Notes: generated from the letters alone by a model not told the origin. DNA of 64,000 nt from Portibacter marinus (GCF_021533195.1 NZ_JAJNKB010000004.1:366630-430629); one strand, 5' to 3'; numbered from the stretch's first letter, positions 1-9,671 are shown. A program made the numbers and translations.

Positions 1-1
1 T

Positions 2-127
2 GTAATTCGTGATCAATGTACTTCCTCAGTTTGCGTGATTGAGTATCCAAATGACAAGTTTATATTACCAATACCTGAAGCAGAATTGAATGCTAATCCT
101 AACATGGAGCCTAATCCTGGGTATTAA
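2..127 (+). CDS. SusD/RagB family lipoprotein, C-terminal fragment
   Basis: This is the last 41 codons of a gene that begins before the window. The open frame runs from base 2 to a TAA at 125-127. Its end reads FILPIPEAELNANPNM followed by EPNPGY, which is the hallmark C-terminus of SusD-type glycan-binding lipoproteins; the complete SusD at 32529-33986 ends in the same way (LLPIPQSEIDIS...QNPGY). SusD proteins sit on the outer membrane as lids over SusC transporters. The fragment is followed at once by a strong terminator, so it is the last gene of its transcript. The rest of that locus, including any partner SusC and enzymes, lies outside the window, so the substrate cannot be judged. Confidence 0.8.
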   Translation, partial: VIRDQCTSSVCVIEYPNDKFILPIPEAELNANPNMEPNPGY

Positions 128-149
128 AAATTAAAGCAATAGTCGTATC

Positions 150-188
150 TTGGCCGTTCCTACAGCAGTGGAACGGCCAATTTTATTT
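150..188 (+). terminator. Rho-independent terminator after the SusD fragment
   Basis: A perfect 11-bp stem (TTGGCCGTTCC at 150-160, GGAACGGCCAA at 170-180) with a 9-nt loop is followed by TTTTATTT at 181-188. It lies 22 bases after the SusD stop codon. The only possible start codon upstream of the next gene's ATG, a TTG at 150, is the first triplet of the left arm, which argues that translation really starts at 195. Confidence 0.9.
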
Positions 189-194
189 AACAAC

Positions 195-998
195 ATGTTG
201 AAACATTTCAATTTCCAATATTTCCTTAATCATTTTTTGAATGCAGTAAGGGTTGTAGTCGAAACTCCTAAATTCATTCAAACTCATAAGCTGTGGAAAG
301 GTTTTTTCGACTACCGCTGGCTGACATTGATGAGTATATTGATATCATTGCTATTTACCTATATCGTCTACGAAAATTTGACAGAAAACTACTTTCCGCT
401 TTTTCCTGAAGAGCCTATGGTCGATCCGGAATCGGTAAAGAGCGAAAAATTATCTGATTTGAAGGATGAGGGAAGAAAAGGAGTTGTTACAAGTGGAACT
501 AAGTATTTATTGGTGATACTACTGGAGATGGTTGTATATTATTTTTCATTCAAGACCTTATTTACTTTGGGTGCAAAATCTGATTCTCCCTCTTTCAAAG
601 ATTTTATCAATGCCGAAAAAAGGATGATCCGGATCATGATTTCTAATTTTGTAAAGGGTGTCATTGTCAATATTGTTGTAAGTATTGTAACCGGATTACT
701 AAATATTGACTTCTTAAATCCTTTTCTCATGTTTTTTGTCTACGCCTACTTCATGGGCTATGCTTTCTTAGATAATTATAATGAACAATATCGGATGGAG
801 ATAAAAGAAAGTCAGGTGATCATCAGGAAAAATGTTGGCGCGGCACTGGCCATTGGACTGATCGTAAGTATGTTGATTTACGTACCTCTAATAGGGCCAC
901 TTTTAGGACCAATTTTTGGGGCAGTAGCTGCTGCAATTTATGGTCATCGATATCAAATTGAAGGTCAAACAGCTGTCTTAGAACTTGAAAGCGAATAA
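195..998 (+). CDS. EI24-domain-like integral membrane protein
   Basis: A 267-residue membrane protein of unknown role. I place the start at the ATG at 195, because a longer frame from a TTG at 150 would be encoded within the terminator hairpin. It has about four to five hydrophobic segments: one after the FFDYRW motif, one in the VILLEMVVYYF region, one in IVNIVVSIVTGLL, then LMFFVYAYFMGYAFLDNYNEQYR, and a final pair around IGLIVSMLIYVPLIGPLLGPIFGAVAAA. The order 'GYAFLDNYNEQYR, charged stretch, PLIGP...GAVAAA' is typical of the EI24/CysZ-like family, whose best-known bacterial member, CysZ, is a sulfate permease. Sulfate transport is not implied here, as Bacteroidota carry many uncharacterised EI24 proteins. 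It stands alone. Confidence 0.6.
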   Translation: MLKHFNFQYFLNHFLNAVRVVVETPKFIQTHKLWKGFFDYRWLTLMSILISLLFTYIVYENLTENYFPLFPEEPMVDPESVKSEKLSDLKDEGRKGVVTSGTKYLLVILLEMVVYYFSFKTLFTLGAKSDSPSFKDFINAEKRMIRIMISNFVKGVIVNIVVSIVTGLLNIDFLNPFLMFFVYAYFMGYAFLDNYNEQYRMEIKESQVIIRKNVGAALAIGLIVSMLIYVPLIGPLLGPIFGAVAAAIYGHRYQIEGQTAVLELESE

Positions 999-1153
999 AA
1001 ATTGGCCGTAATTTCAACTGGTGAAATGAATGAACCATTGTTCCCCAAAAAGGGCATTCCGTTGTTACTCACTGGCGAATCGCATTAGATACCCCCCAAT
1101 TCCTTTTTAGAAACTGTAAAAATCAATTGGTTCTACTGTTTCTGTACATTATT

Positions 1154-4100
1154 TCAATGTCCCAAAACTCTACCCGGGGTATAAGGTGCACCTATCCTTT
1201 TCAACGTTTCTTCCATTTCCACGATATCTTCAGTATATAATTTCTTTACCTTTTCCTGGATCGGTTTAAATTCTGCTTTTGCAATTTCGTATGAATCGAT
1301 GTGAGTTCTGGTCGGCTCTGCAGTCGAGCTCCCCTGTTCCCATGCTATTGAACCAATTCTCTGTGCAGGCGTCACTGGTTGATCTATATCTAAACTTCTC
1401 TTCAATCTATCGCCATACATCTCCTGACTCACTGAACGCAAGGCTTCCTCCAGATCAAGTAGTGGTTCCTGCAATTCGCCTATTGGGACATCTGCCACCT
1501 TAATGGCTTCTTTCATGTAGCGAACTTTTTTATTCATTTCCGAAATCATCTGACCTACTGTTTCTATTTCTGCCCTTAATACATTGACCTTTTCTTGGAA
1601 TGCCAATTTCTCACCTCTGTCCTTAGCTGGCATTACATGTCCTTCAAGCGCCTTTACTTCGAACGAGACTGGACCATTTAATTCACTGATCTGACCATCC
1701 TTGTTTAAATACATGGTCACACTATAGGTGCCAGGTTCTGCTAATGCTCCTTGACTTTCTCCTGCGAAAGGATTGTAAAAAGAGGGGCTTGAAAGGTCAA
1801 TGGCATCTCTGGCAGGTAATCGTAAATCCCAGCTCAAGCTACCCACACCTTTAGAAGGCTTCTTCTCTATTTGTCTGATAAGATTACCATCGGCATCTTT
1901 GATAACAAACAACAAATGAGTAGGCAACTCCTCATTTTCAGCTTTATATTCTTCATAAGTGGGATATCGAACATCTTGTCCAGCTTTAATCAGTTCTTTT
2001 TCCCTTTCTTTTCTTTTATCTTCCAAAGACTTCTCTTCTTCACTGTAATAATATCTGATCAATGCTTCCGGTCCAAGATTATCAGCGGTATAAAAGCCAT
2101 CTCCCTGAAAAGATTTACCTGGCAAACCCAGAGGTGAAGACGGAACCCATTGCAGTGCATCTCTCACAGGAAAAATAGTGGCCAATTCTGAAGGCTCATC
2201 ATTTTCAATTTCTCTCAAGGCAGAATAATCATCGAGCACATAAAATCCCCGACCAAAAGTTCCCAAAACAAGGTCGTTCTCTCTTCTTTGGATAGCAATA
2301 TCCCTTACTGCGATGGTAGGTAAGCCTGAGCCAAGCTTTTTCCATACACCTCCGGCATCCGGTGAAAAGTAAACGCCAAATTCAGTACCACAGAATATCA
2401 AATCAGCATCCTCATGATCTTCTTCAATGGCGTAAACACTGCCTCTTTCAGGCAGGTCAGATCCAATATTCTTCCACGTTTTTCCTTTATCTGAGGAACG
2501 GAAAAGATAGGGTTTGAAATCTCCATACTTGTGGTGATTGTAAGCTGCATATATCACATTTTCATCATGATTGGATAGATAAATAGCATTTACATAAGAT
2601 TGCTTTGGAGCGCCTGAAATACCATCGATCTTATTCCAACTTGATCCTCCATCTTCTGTGACGTGGATTAGACCATCGTCCGTACCCACCGCCAACAAGT
2701 TTTCATTTAAGGTGGATTCAGCCATGGCTACAATGGTACCATATTGAGATGTCGATCCATTTTTCATTACAGCATCTATACTTAATACTCTATCGTATAC
2801 TTTCAATTCATTTCTATTCAGACCTCGACTTAAATCATCACTGATGACCTCCCAGGAATTTCCGTAATCGTCGGATTTAAAAACTTTATTGGCAGCAAAA
2901 TATACCCGGCCTTCAGAATGTGGGCTGGCAATCAGGGGGGCATCCCAGTTCCACTTATACTCATTCTCTCCTTTCCTCTCTTTAGGTTGAATTCCCACAC
3001 TTTCCCCACTCTTCCGATCATACCTCACAAGATTTCCATATTGTGATTGAGCATAGACGATGTCCGGATTTTGTGGATCCACCTGGGACTCAAAACCGTC
3101 ACCACCATTGGTAATAAACCAATCAGAATTCATAATTCCATGGTTGGTAAGTGTTCTGGAAGGTCCGCCAAGACTGAAATTATCCTGTGTTCCTCCATAT
3201 ACGTTATAGAAAGGCTCATCATTATCGACCGCTACTTTATAGAACTGAGTAACCGGAAGATTGGGCTTGAAATCCCAGGTTTTGGCAGCATCGAACGTTT
3301 CATAGATACCACCATCGCAGCCCAGAAGCCAATGATCCGTATTGTTAGGGTCAATCCACATACAATGATTGTCTACATGCTTGGTATCTTCGCCGGCGTT
3401 ATTCCATGTTTTACCTCCATCTCTACTGACCTGAAACCAGGTGTTCATTGAAAATAATGTATTTACATCATGAGGATCAGCAATAATTTCCTGGTAGTAA
3501 TTCCCACTTGAAGTGTATCCGCTTCGTTTTTCCCAGCTGGCTCCTCTGTTCATGGATCTGAATACACCTCCTTTCCCATCTGCAGCCTCCACAATGGCAT
3601 AAATCACTTCTGGATCAGCTGGTGAAATTTCAAGTCCGATTCTACCCAATTCCACAGAAGGCAAACCTTTATTAATCTCTGACCAATTATCTCCTCCATC
3701 AGTGGTTTTGTACAAACCAGAACCCGGACCACCGCCCACATAAGTGTAAACATGTCGTCTTCTCTGAAGTGCTGAGGCGTAAAGGACATCAGGATTTCTA
3801 GGGTCTATAACAATATCGCTCACTCCGGTGTGCTCATCTATTTCCAAAACCAGTTCCCAGGTCTCTCCACCATCCAAAGTTTTATAGACTCCTCTTTCAC
3901 CGCCTTTTGACCACAGAGGTCCTATTGCAGCCACATATACGATATCGGAATTTTCAGGATGTACGATGATTTTTCCGATGTGCTCAGAGGTTTTTAAACC
4001 CATATTCTTCCAGGATTCACCACCATCTGTAGACTTATATACTCCATCACCGTAAGCCACCGACCTTTGGTTGTTGTTCTCACCAGTTCCAACCCAGATG

Positions 4101-4441
4101 ACATTATGATTGCCGGGATCCATGGTAATACAGCCTATCGAATAAGAACCCTCACCATCAAAAAGTGGCGTAAAGGTAGTTCCATTATTAATGGTTTTCC
4201 ACACCCCTCCAGATGATACAGCAATATAATATTCGAATGGATTGTCCGGATTTACAGCAAAATCTGAGATACGACCCGAAGTCAAAGCCGGGCCGATACA
4301 GCGCCACTTTAGCCCGCTGAGATTCATAGTATCAATGGCTTCCTTCTTCTCTTTTTCTACCTCTTCTTTTTTCTTGTTCTTCTGCGCGTTTAAATTGAAT
4401 GTTAATGCCAATACCAGCATTATAGTCAGTAATTCTTTCAT
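1154..4441 (-). CDS. Secreted BNR/VPS10-like beta-propeller protein
   Basis: A 1095-residue exported protein. The signal peptide is residues 1-19 (ends FNLNAQ) and is followed by a Lys/Glu-rich linker. The body, to about residue 780, is a run of BNR/Asp-box repeats of the type 'GVWKTINNGTTF', 'GVYKSTDGGESWKN', 'GLYKTTDGGDNW', 'VFRSMNRGASW' and 'LFRSSDKGKTWKN', as in the sortilin/VPS10 and xyloglucanase-like propellers. The last 300 residues include an Ig-like segment (about 860-960) and a helical tail. Many Bacteroidota encode this protein, often labelled 'glycosyl hydrolase', but no catalytic residues are visible, so an enzymatic role is unsupported. The N-terminal sequence fits export through Sec. 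No T9SS sorting domain is seen. It has its own transcript and no clear partner. Confidence 0.75.
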   Translation of the reverse strand: MKELLTIMLVLALTFNLNAQKNKKKEEVEKEKKEAIDTMNLSGLKWRCIGPALTSGRISDFAVNPDNPFEYYIAVSSGGVWKTINNGTTFTPLFDGEGSYSIGCITMDPGNHNVIWVGTGENNNQRSVAYGDGVYKSTDGGESWKNMGLKTSEHIGKIIVHPENSDIVYVAAIGPLWSKGGERGVYKTLDGGETWELVLEIDEHTGVSDIVIDPRNPDVLYASALQRRRHVYTYVGGGPGSGLYKTTDGGDNWSEINKGLPSVELGRIGLEISPADPEVIYAIVEAADGKGGVFRSMNRGASWEKRSGYTSSGNYYQEIIADPHDVNTLFSMNTWFQVSRDGGKTWNNAGEDTKHVDNHCMWIDPNNTDHWLLGCDGGIYETFDAAKTWDFKPNLPVTQFYKVAVDNDEPFYNVYGGTQDNFSLGGPSRTLTNHGIMNSDWFITNGGDGFESQVDPQNPDIVYAQSQYGNLVRYDRKSGESVGIQPKERKGENEYKWNWDAPLIASPHSEGRVYFAANKVFKSDDYGNSWEVISDDLSRGLNRNELKVYDRVLSIDAVMKNGSTSQYGTIVAMAESTLNENLLAVGTDDGLIHVTEDGGSSWNKIDGISGAPKQSYVNAIYLSNHDENVIYAAYNHHKYGDFKPYLFRSSDKGKTWKNIGSDLPERGSVYAIEEDHEDADLIFCGTEFGVYFSPDAGGVWKKLGSGLPTIAVRDIAIQRRENDLVLGTFGRGFYVLDDYSALREIENDEPSELATIFPVRDALQWVPSSPLGLPGKSFQGDGFYTADNLGPEALIRYYYSEEEKSLEDKRKEREKELIKAGQDVRYPTYEEYKAENEELPTHLLFVIKDADGNLIRQIEKKPSKGVGSLSWDLRLPARDAIDLSSPSFYNPFAGESQGALAEPGTYSVTMYLNKDGQISELNGPVSFEVKALEGHVMPAKDRGEKLAFQEKVNVLRAEIETVGQMISEMNKKVRYMKEAIKVADVPIGELQEPLLDLEEALRSVSQEMYGDRLKRSLDIDQPVTPAQRIGSIAWEQGSSTAEPTRTHIDSYEIAKAEFKPIQEKVKKLYTEDIVEMEETLKRIGAPYTPGRVLGH

Positions 4442-4629
4442 CTAATTTTAATGTTTAGGTTGAAAATTCTTTGGGTCAATAACGTGAAATTCACACTTGT
4501 TCCTAAAAGTATGAAAATATTTTGAACTGCAACATTGGCCTAAAAACTGAAGTCAGCCATATCTGTACTGAATTACTTTCCAATTTTTAATATATTAGAT
4601 CACTATTAAATGATTAAAATCAAACGAAA

Positions 4630-6297
4630 ATGGCTGATGAAAGACCGTGGATAAAGAACTATCCTAGTGGCGTACCTGCAAATATTGACCCAAACCAATA
4701 CAAAACCTTATTGGATTTCGCAGCGGATTGCTTCAAGAAATTCAAAGATAGAAAGGCATTTGAGTGCATGGGTAAATCTATAACTTATGGAGAGTTAGAC
4801 AAGATGTCCAATAATTTTGCTGCCTATTTACATAGTCGCGGTCTTGAGCCTGGTGAGAAGATTGCCATCATGATGCCTAATCTACTCCAATATCCAATTG
4901 CTATTTTTGGTGCATTAAAGGCAGGGCTAATTGTAGTCAATACGAATCCTTTATATACTCCCCGTGAAATGAAACATCAATTCACAGATTCTAAGGTTTC
5001 AGCGATTGTGATTGTCGAGAACTTTGCTTCTAATCTTGAAAAGATTATTGGAGATACCAATATCAAAACCATCATTACCACTACCATTGGAGAATTACTG
5101 GGTCTCAAAGGCCATGTGGTCAATTTTGTAGTCAGAAATGTGAAAAAGATGGTTCCCAAATTTGAATTGACCAATACTGTTAAATTTAAAGAGGCGCTAT
5201 CACAGGGTAAGAAATTCACCATCAAGGACTTCACCAACGAACCTGATACTGTAATCATACATCAATATACCGGAGGAACAACCGGAGTTGCGAAGGGCGC
5301 CATGCTGACCAATAAAAATCTGGTGGCCAATATGTTACAAATAAAAGCCTGGTTAGGATCCAATGTGGAGGATGGTAAAACCGTACTTTGTCCTCTGCCG
5401 ATGTATCACATTTTCGCATTTACGGTGAATGGATTGGCCATGATGTCTTTTGGTTCACATACAGTGTTAGTCACCAATGCCAGGGATTTACCTTCAGTGA
5501 TCAAGGAGTTTAAAAACCACAAGGTGTCTATGTTTACCGGATTAAATACCTTGTTTAATGCTTTGTTAAATCATTCAGATTTTTCATCGGCTGATTTTTC
5601 AGAGTTGAAAATAACCGTAGGTGGAGGCATGGCTGTTCAAAAGGCGGTCGCTGAGAAATGGGAGAAAGTAACCGGTTGCCGGTTGAGTGAAGGCTATGGT
5701 ATGACGGAGTGTTCACCAGTTGCCACCATTAATCCGATCGATGGAACGGCCCGACTAGGTTCAATAGGAATGCCTATTCCATCGACCGATATGCGAGTTG
5801 TTGCGGAAGATGGAACAGTCCAGGGAATAGATGGTATAGGAGAATTGCAGATCAAAGGTCCCCAGGTAATGAAAGGCTATTATAACCGACCTGAAGAAAC
5901 ATCAAATACCATTAAAGACGGATGGTTATGTACGGGAGATATCGGCAGCATGGATGAGGACGGTTTCTTTAAAATTGTAGATCGTAAAAAAGATATGATT
6001 CTGGTTTCTGGTTTCAATGTTTATCCTAATGAAATCGAAGATGTTTTGGCCGGACATCCCAAAGTACTGGAGTCAGCAGCGATAGGCATTCCTAGCGACA
6101 AGTCTGGAGAAGTGGTCAAGGCATATGTTGTTAAAAAAGATAAATCGTTGACTGCTGATGAGGTTATTGCCTACTGTCGTGAAAATATGACTGGGTACAA
6201 GGTTCCTAAAGAAGTGGAGTTTAAGGACGAATTACCCAAATCAAATGTCGGGAAGATCATCAGAAGGAAGCTTAGAGAGGAAGAAAAGGTGGAATAG
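4630..6297 (+). CDS. fadD: Long-chain acyl-CoA synthetase (AMP-binding)
   Basis: This 555-residue protein matches the usual length of FadD-type ligases, which activate fatty acids to acyl-CoA through an acyl-adenylate. Visible motifs are the phosphate-binding loop YTGGTTGVAKGAMLT (about 215-229), the GYGMTE motif (about 357-362), the ATP/AMP-binding segment GWLCTGDIG (about 435-443), the hinge VDRKKDMILVSGFNVYP (about 454-470) and the C-terminal catalytic Lys in NVGKIIRRKLR. Its N-terminus (PWIKNYPSGVPANI) is the one typical of FadD. It is cytoplasmic and probably feeds beta-oxidation or lipid synthesis. It is monocistronic and convergent with the TonB receptor gene; a palindrome lies between them. 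Confidence 0.9.
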   Translation: MADERPWIKNYPSGVPANIDPNQYKTLLDFAADCFKKFKDRKAFECMGKSITYGELDKMSNNFAAYLHSRGLEPGEKIAIMMPNLLQYPIAIFGALKAGLIVVNTNPLYTPREMKHQFTDSKVSAIVIVENFASNLEKIIGDTNIKTIITTTIGELLGLKGHVVNFVVRNVKKMVPKFELTNTVKFKEALSQGKKFTIKDFTNEPDTVIIHQYTGGTTGVAKGAMLTNKNLVANMLQIKAWLGSNVEDGKTVLCPLPMYHIFAFTVNGLAMMSFGSHTVLVTNARDLPSVIKEFKNHKVSMFTGLNTLFNALLNHSDFSSADFSELKITVGGGMAVQKAVAEKWEKVTGCRLSEGYGMTECSPVATINPIDGTARLGSIGMPIPSTDMRVVAEDGTVQGIDGIGELQIKGPQVMKGYYNRPEETSNTIKDGWLCTGDIGSMDEDGFFKIVDRKKDMILVSGFNVYPNEIEDVLAGHPKVLESAAIGIPSDKSGEVVKAYVVKKDKSLTADEVIAYCRENMTGYKVPKEVEFKDELPKSNVGKIIRRKLREEEKVE

Positions 6298-6353
6298 CTT
6301 ACAAACCATAAAATACATTCATCTTTCTTTTTTTTACTTAACCCTTCTTAGCA

Positions 6354-6422
6354 TTTTAAGCTTAGCCCTTTAAGGGCTTAAAGCCCTTAAAGGGCTAGGC
6401 TGGGGCCAAGGCTTTTAAGCTT
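6354..6422. repeat. Nested palindrome flanked by 10-bp direct repeats
   Basis: Between convergent fadD and the TonB receptor gene lies a perfect 17-bp inverted repeat with a 1-nt spacer (arms 6363-6379 and 6381-6397). Each arm is itself close to palindromic (AGCCCTTTAAGGGCT), so several alternative hairpins are possible. TTTTAAGCTT occurs at 6354-6363 and again at 6413-6422, flanking the palindrome. It may serve as a two-way terminator, or be a small non-autonomous mobile or REP-like element; the flanking repeats could be target duplications. I cannot decide between these. Confidence 0.7.
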
Positions 6423-6570
6423 TAATATTTCTAGTAAAATATTATTAACACGTCAGTCTATCTTATTTTATGAATATTGAAATCTAAAGGTCATGATACC
6501 GTAAAACCATGCCTATTCTTCTCATCTGTAACCAGAAAAAGAATTGATATACATCAAAGGTCTCTACACT

Positions 6571-8826
6571 TTATCCATTTCCAAAAGACAATTTAAATCC
6601 ACCTGCAATTAATCTCGGATTCGTATAGTATACCTGGACTTTAATATTATTCGAATATTTTTCTCCATAAAGATAGGTTCTACCTAAAATGTTTTTGTTA
6701 TTTAATAGATTCCATCCTTCCATGAATGATGTTAAATGCCACTTTTGTGAAAATTTAAGACTCCATTCCACTCTGAGGTTCATATTGATGTAATCCCGAT
6801 TACGTTCGGATAAGCTTGCGCCATAACGCCTTGTCCACGAGCCATTTACCTTTTCGGCTCCCAATACCGGGGTATATGGTGTTCCATCTGCATATCTGAA
6901 ATTGACCTGCACCATACTAGGTATAAAGGAGTATATGTCAGGTCTGGATATATGATATTCAGCAACTGCATTGAAAATAAATCGTTGATCGAATTCGAAA
7001 TCTTGCACTTCGTTCTGCAAAGGAATTAATCGCTCGCTTTTCGCCAATGTGTACGAAAGCCAACCTTTAAGTTTACCTCTATCTTTTCTCAGAAACAGTT
7101 CGATGCCTCTAGCTAAACCATATCCATTGTTGGAATAAGAAAGTTGCTCATCAAATATAAGTAATCGGTCATAATCTTTTATATAGGCCTCTATCCATAC
7201 ATACACTCCTGGTACAAACAGATGTTCATATCCAAGAATAAAGTGAGTTGCTCGTTGCGATTTTAACGAAGTCCCACCTTCTATATCTGGAAATTGATTA
7301 AATATCCCAGTAGAAAATCGTAATTGATTTTTCGTATTGAACTTATAGGTTAAAGCTAATCTTGGAGATAAATCGGCATATCCATTGGACTGATTGTGAT
7401 CCATACGTAAACCACCATTGACGCCAAACTTACCCATCCAGGTTCCATCATACAATAAATACATTCCTTTGAGTGATTCCCCTGAATGATTGATGTCGAA
7501 TGCTCTTAACATTAGAGTGGTATCATTAGGATCAGTTTCTAATGGATTTAAAGGCGAATTACCTTTGAAGGAATAGAAACCATAATCATATTGAACACCA
7601 CCTTTTATCTTGTGGTCATTATTTATGTAGAATGTAGCATCATTTCTCATCCCCAATTGCCGGGCAAGAATTTGAAGACTTATATTTCTTCCAACATCAC
7701 TTGAATTATCATTATAACCATGTGTTATAGATAATTTATTATAAAAATTACCTCCTGTCGAGCTCTTTAATTGGAAGCTCTGAAAATGATTAATAGCCCC
7801 TGTTTCCAGTTTATTAGGAAGTCCCGGCTCGGGATCAGAGCTGTTGAAATCCATTGATTCTATGGATGAAATTCCACTTAAGGAAATTTTATGGTTAGGA
7901 TGGATCTGTGAGCTTAATTTGTACGTCACATCACCAAAGGATGGTACAGGGAATGAAGCATCATCGCCAAGGAATAAATCTAAGTATGTTCTTCTGAGAC
8001 CAATTAGAAAAGTACTTTTTTCCTTTAAAATCGGACCCTCTATCAGGGCAAAAGAATTATAAAAACCTAAACTAAAATTACCTTCTAAACTTTCACTATT
8101 TCCATCTCTGGTCTGGACATTCATCACTGATGACATGTGATTGCCATAAGCAGCATTAAATCCGCCTGTCAGCATCTCGATTTCTCCAATAGTTTCAGTA
8201 TTAAAGATGGATTTTTGGCCTCCGAAGTAGTAAGGAAAATAGACTTTGTTGTTATCAATGAGAAACAGATTCTCATCTGGTGCTCCTCCTCGCACATAAA
8301 TCTGTGAAGGACTAAAGAGATCGCCGGAATTTGATATTCCAGGTAATGTAGCTATAACTCTCATAGGATCCTCCATCAATCCTTGACTAGATTTAATAGG
8401 TGTACTCGTAAAAGAAATGTTGCTTACGGAATTGCGTTCTATCACTCTGTCCGCCCTTATTTCAATATCTGAAAAAGTAAATGCATCTTCCAGCAATACA
8501 ATCACAATTTCCAAATGTGTATTTAAATCGATGGTTAAAGTATCTTTATGAAATCCAAGCATTGAACTCACGATCTGGTATGAGCCCGCTTTCAGGTTAT
8601 CTAGAAAAAATTCACCTTTAGCTCCAGCGATATCTCCTTTAAAAGGATTTAATAGCATAATCGTGGCGCCAGGCAAAGGATTTTCGTTTTGGTCGACAAC
8701 TTTACCACTTATGGTTAATGATTCTTGTCCAAAGCCCAGGAATGAAACAAAAGAAATGATTAGGATGTATACCCATCTTTGTAGAGGAGATTTAGTTATA
8801 TCAGAAATATGGGCGCTTGAAAACAT
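6571..8826 (-). CDS. TonB-dependent outer membrane receptor
   Basis: A 751-residue receptor. A signal peptide (hydrophobic residues about 18-33, ending FLGFGQ) is followed by a carboxypeptidase-regulatory-like domain (about 36-115, with 'ISGKVVDQNENPLPGATI' and 'GEFFLDNLKAGSY'), a plug domain (about 130-245, with 'SQIYVRGGAPDENLFLIDN' and 'LTGGFNAAYGNHMSSVMNV') and a 22-strand-type barrel to the end. It has the order of Bacteroidota receptors that are not SusC: no SusD neighbour, and a plug motif (VRGGAPDENLFLIDN) seen in receptors for iron chelates, vitamins or peptides. The substrate is not deducible. It is alone on its strand and convergent with fadD. Confidence 0.85.
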   Translation of the reverse strand: MFSSAHISDITKSPLQRWVYILIISFVSFLGFGQESLTISGKVVDQNENPLPGATIMLLNPFKGDIAGAKGEFFLDNLKAGSYQIVSSMLGFHKDTLTIDLNTHLEIVIVLLEDAFTFSDIEIRADRVIERNSVSNISFTSTPIKSSQGLMEDPMRVIATLPGISNSGDLFSPSQIYVRGGAPDENLFLIDNNKVYFPYYFGGQKSIFNTETIGEIEMLTGGFNAAYGNHMSSVMNVQTRDGNSESLEGNFSLGFYNSFALIEGPILKEKSTFLIGLRRTYLDLFLGDDASFPVPSFGDVTYKLSSQIHPNHKISLSGISSIESMDFNSSDPEPGLPNKLETGAINHFQSFQLKSSTGGNFYNKLSITHGYNDNSSDVGRNISLQILARQLGMRNDATFYINNDHKIKGGVQYDYGFYSFKGNSPLNPLETDPNDTTLMLRAFDINHSGESLKGMYLLYDGTWMGKFGVNGGLRMDHNQSNGYADLSPRLALTYKFNTKNQLRFSTGIFNQFPDIEGGTSLKSQRATHFILGYEHLFVPGVYVWIEAYIKDYDRLLIFDEQLSYSNNGYGLARGIELFLRKDRGKLKGWLSYTLAKSERLIPLQNEVQDFEFDQRFIFNAVAEYHISRPDIYSFIPSMVQVNFRYADGTPYTPVLGAEKVNGSWTRRYGASLSERNRDYINMNLRVEWSLKFSQKWHLTSFMEGWNLLNNKNILGRTYLYGEKYSNNIKVQVYYTNPRLIAGGFKLSFGNG

Positions 8827-8944
8827 GACTTTTTGGTTATATCATTAAAGACGATATAAAAACTTAAGAGTAGATCCTCAAGAAACCCTTTTCTACAATC
8901 GATTTAAGAATTTTGACTAAGGCCTGGATTAAATGGACGAATGT

Positions 8945-9595
8945 TTAGATGGCTCCAGGATGAAATTTGCAAGGCAAGCTGATATGCAAGTGATCGGCAG
9001 TGCCAACATGTCTAAGCACATTAAAACCCATAGCACCGAAATAAATGGCTAGAGCTTGATTCCGCCACTCAGTTCTATCGTTCGTTCTTAGGTCAATGGC
9101 ATAAGTGTAACCGTCCTCTTGCTTATAGTGCAGGGAATTCTTTCTGGATTTTAGCCCCATTTTCTCATAGTCTTCACGCGCTCGTTGTCCGTCTGTGATG
9201 ACCAAATCCATGTCTAATTTAACGATTACTCCAACTGCTAATCGCAATAAGGGATGAAGCTCTGAATATTCCTCTTTAATTTCTGGTGCCTTAATATTAT
9301 CGTTGGAAATAAATATGACAGCATGAGCAGCAAAACCAATGACAATGATAAATGCAAAAACTAGTCTTCTTTTCAAATTATCCTTGTCGCCAATTCTGCC
9401 CGTGAACCTTCCATATATAAAGGTCATATAAATAAATAGTAGGAAGGCAGTAACTATAATCCCACCCGCCAAAGACGGCCAAATCCCTAGATCTTGTGCG
9501 GTATTAAAATAAACAGCCCCTCTTACAAGCACAATGAAAGGAAGTGTAATAAGAAATAATGTCCTTAGAATAAAAAATAAGACTTTCCAAACCAC
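8945..9595 (-). CDS. Membrane protein with C-terminal M15-type peptidase fold
   Basis: A 216-residue protein with three hydrophobic segments in the first half (about 4-26, 43-62, 79-97) and a soluble C-terminal domain. That domain keeps the order of zinc ligands of the M15 peptidase family (VanY, endolysins): SLHY with His156, then YAIDLR with Asp168, and DHLHIS with His202 and His204. TDGQRAREDYE (about 134-144) matches the segment that precedes these ligands in the family. M15 enzymes cut D-Ala-containing peptidoglycan stems; activity here is inferred from the ligands only. The domain is short, and the membrane anchor with several spans is unusual. It is followed on the same strand by no obvious partner; mscL is upstream. 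Confidence 0.6.
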   Translation of the reverse strand: MVWKVLFFILRTLFLITLPFIVLVRGAVYFNTAQDLGIWPSLAGGIIVTAFLLFIYMTFIYGRFTGRIGDKDNLKRRLVFAFIIVIGFAAHAVIFISNDNIKAPEIKEEYSELHPLLRLAVGVIVKLDMDLVITDGQRAREDYEKMGLKSRKNSLHYKQEDGYTYAIDLRTNDRTEWRNQALAIYFGAMGFNVLRHVGTADHLHISLPCKFHPGAI

Positions 9596-9640
9596 AACTA
9601 CTTAGAAATTTAATTAGCAATCCATTATAAAAACTTAAAA

Positions 9641-9663
9641 GCCGCGGAAAAAATTTCCGCGGC
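9641..9663 (-). terminator. Terminator of mscL
   Basis: A perfect 10-bp GC-rich stem (GCCGCGGAAA / TTTCCGCGGC, 3-nt AAA loop) is followed on the minus strand by TTTTAAGTTTTTA. It lies 8 bp past the mscL stop and ahead of the M15-fold gene, so those two genes are probably separate transcripts. Confidence 0.85.
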
Positions 9664-9671
9664 TCGCTGAT

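Noticed and set aside
150..194. TTG start at 150 for the EI24-type protein.
   Set aside because: The extra 15 codons cover the left and right arms of a perfect terminator hairpin; the ATG at 195 gives a normal protein.
1028..1090. A 20-codon plus-strand mini-ORF beginning at an ATG near 1028 (start MNEPLFPKKG).
   Set aside because: It has no Shine-Dalgarno-like support, stops at once, and matches no family that I can name; too short to support.
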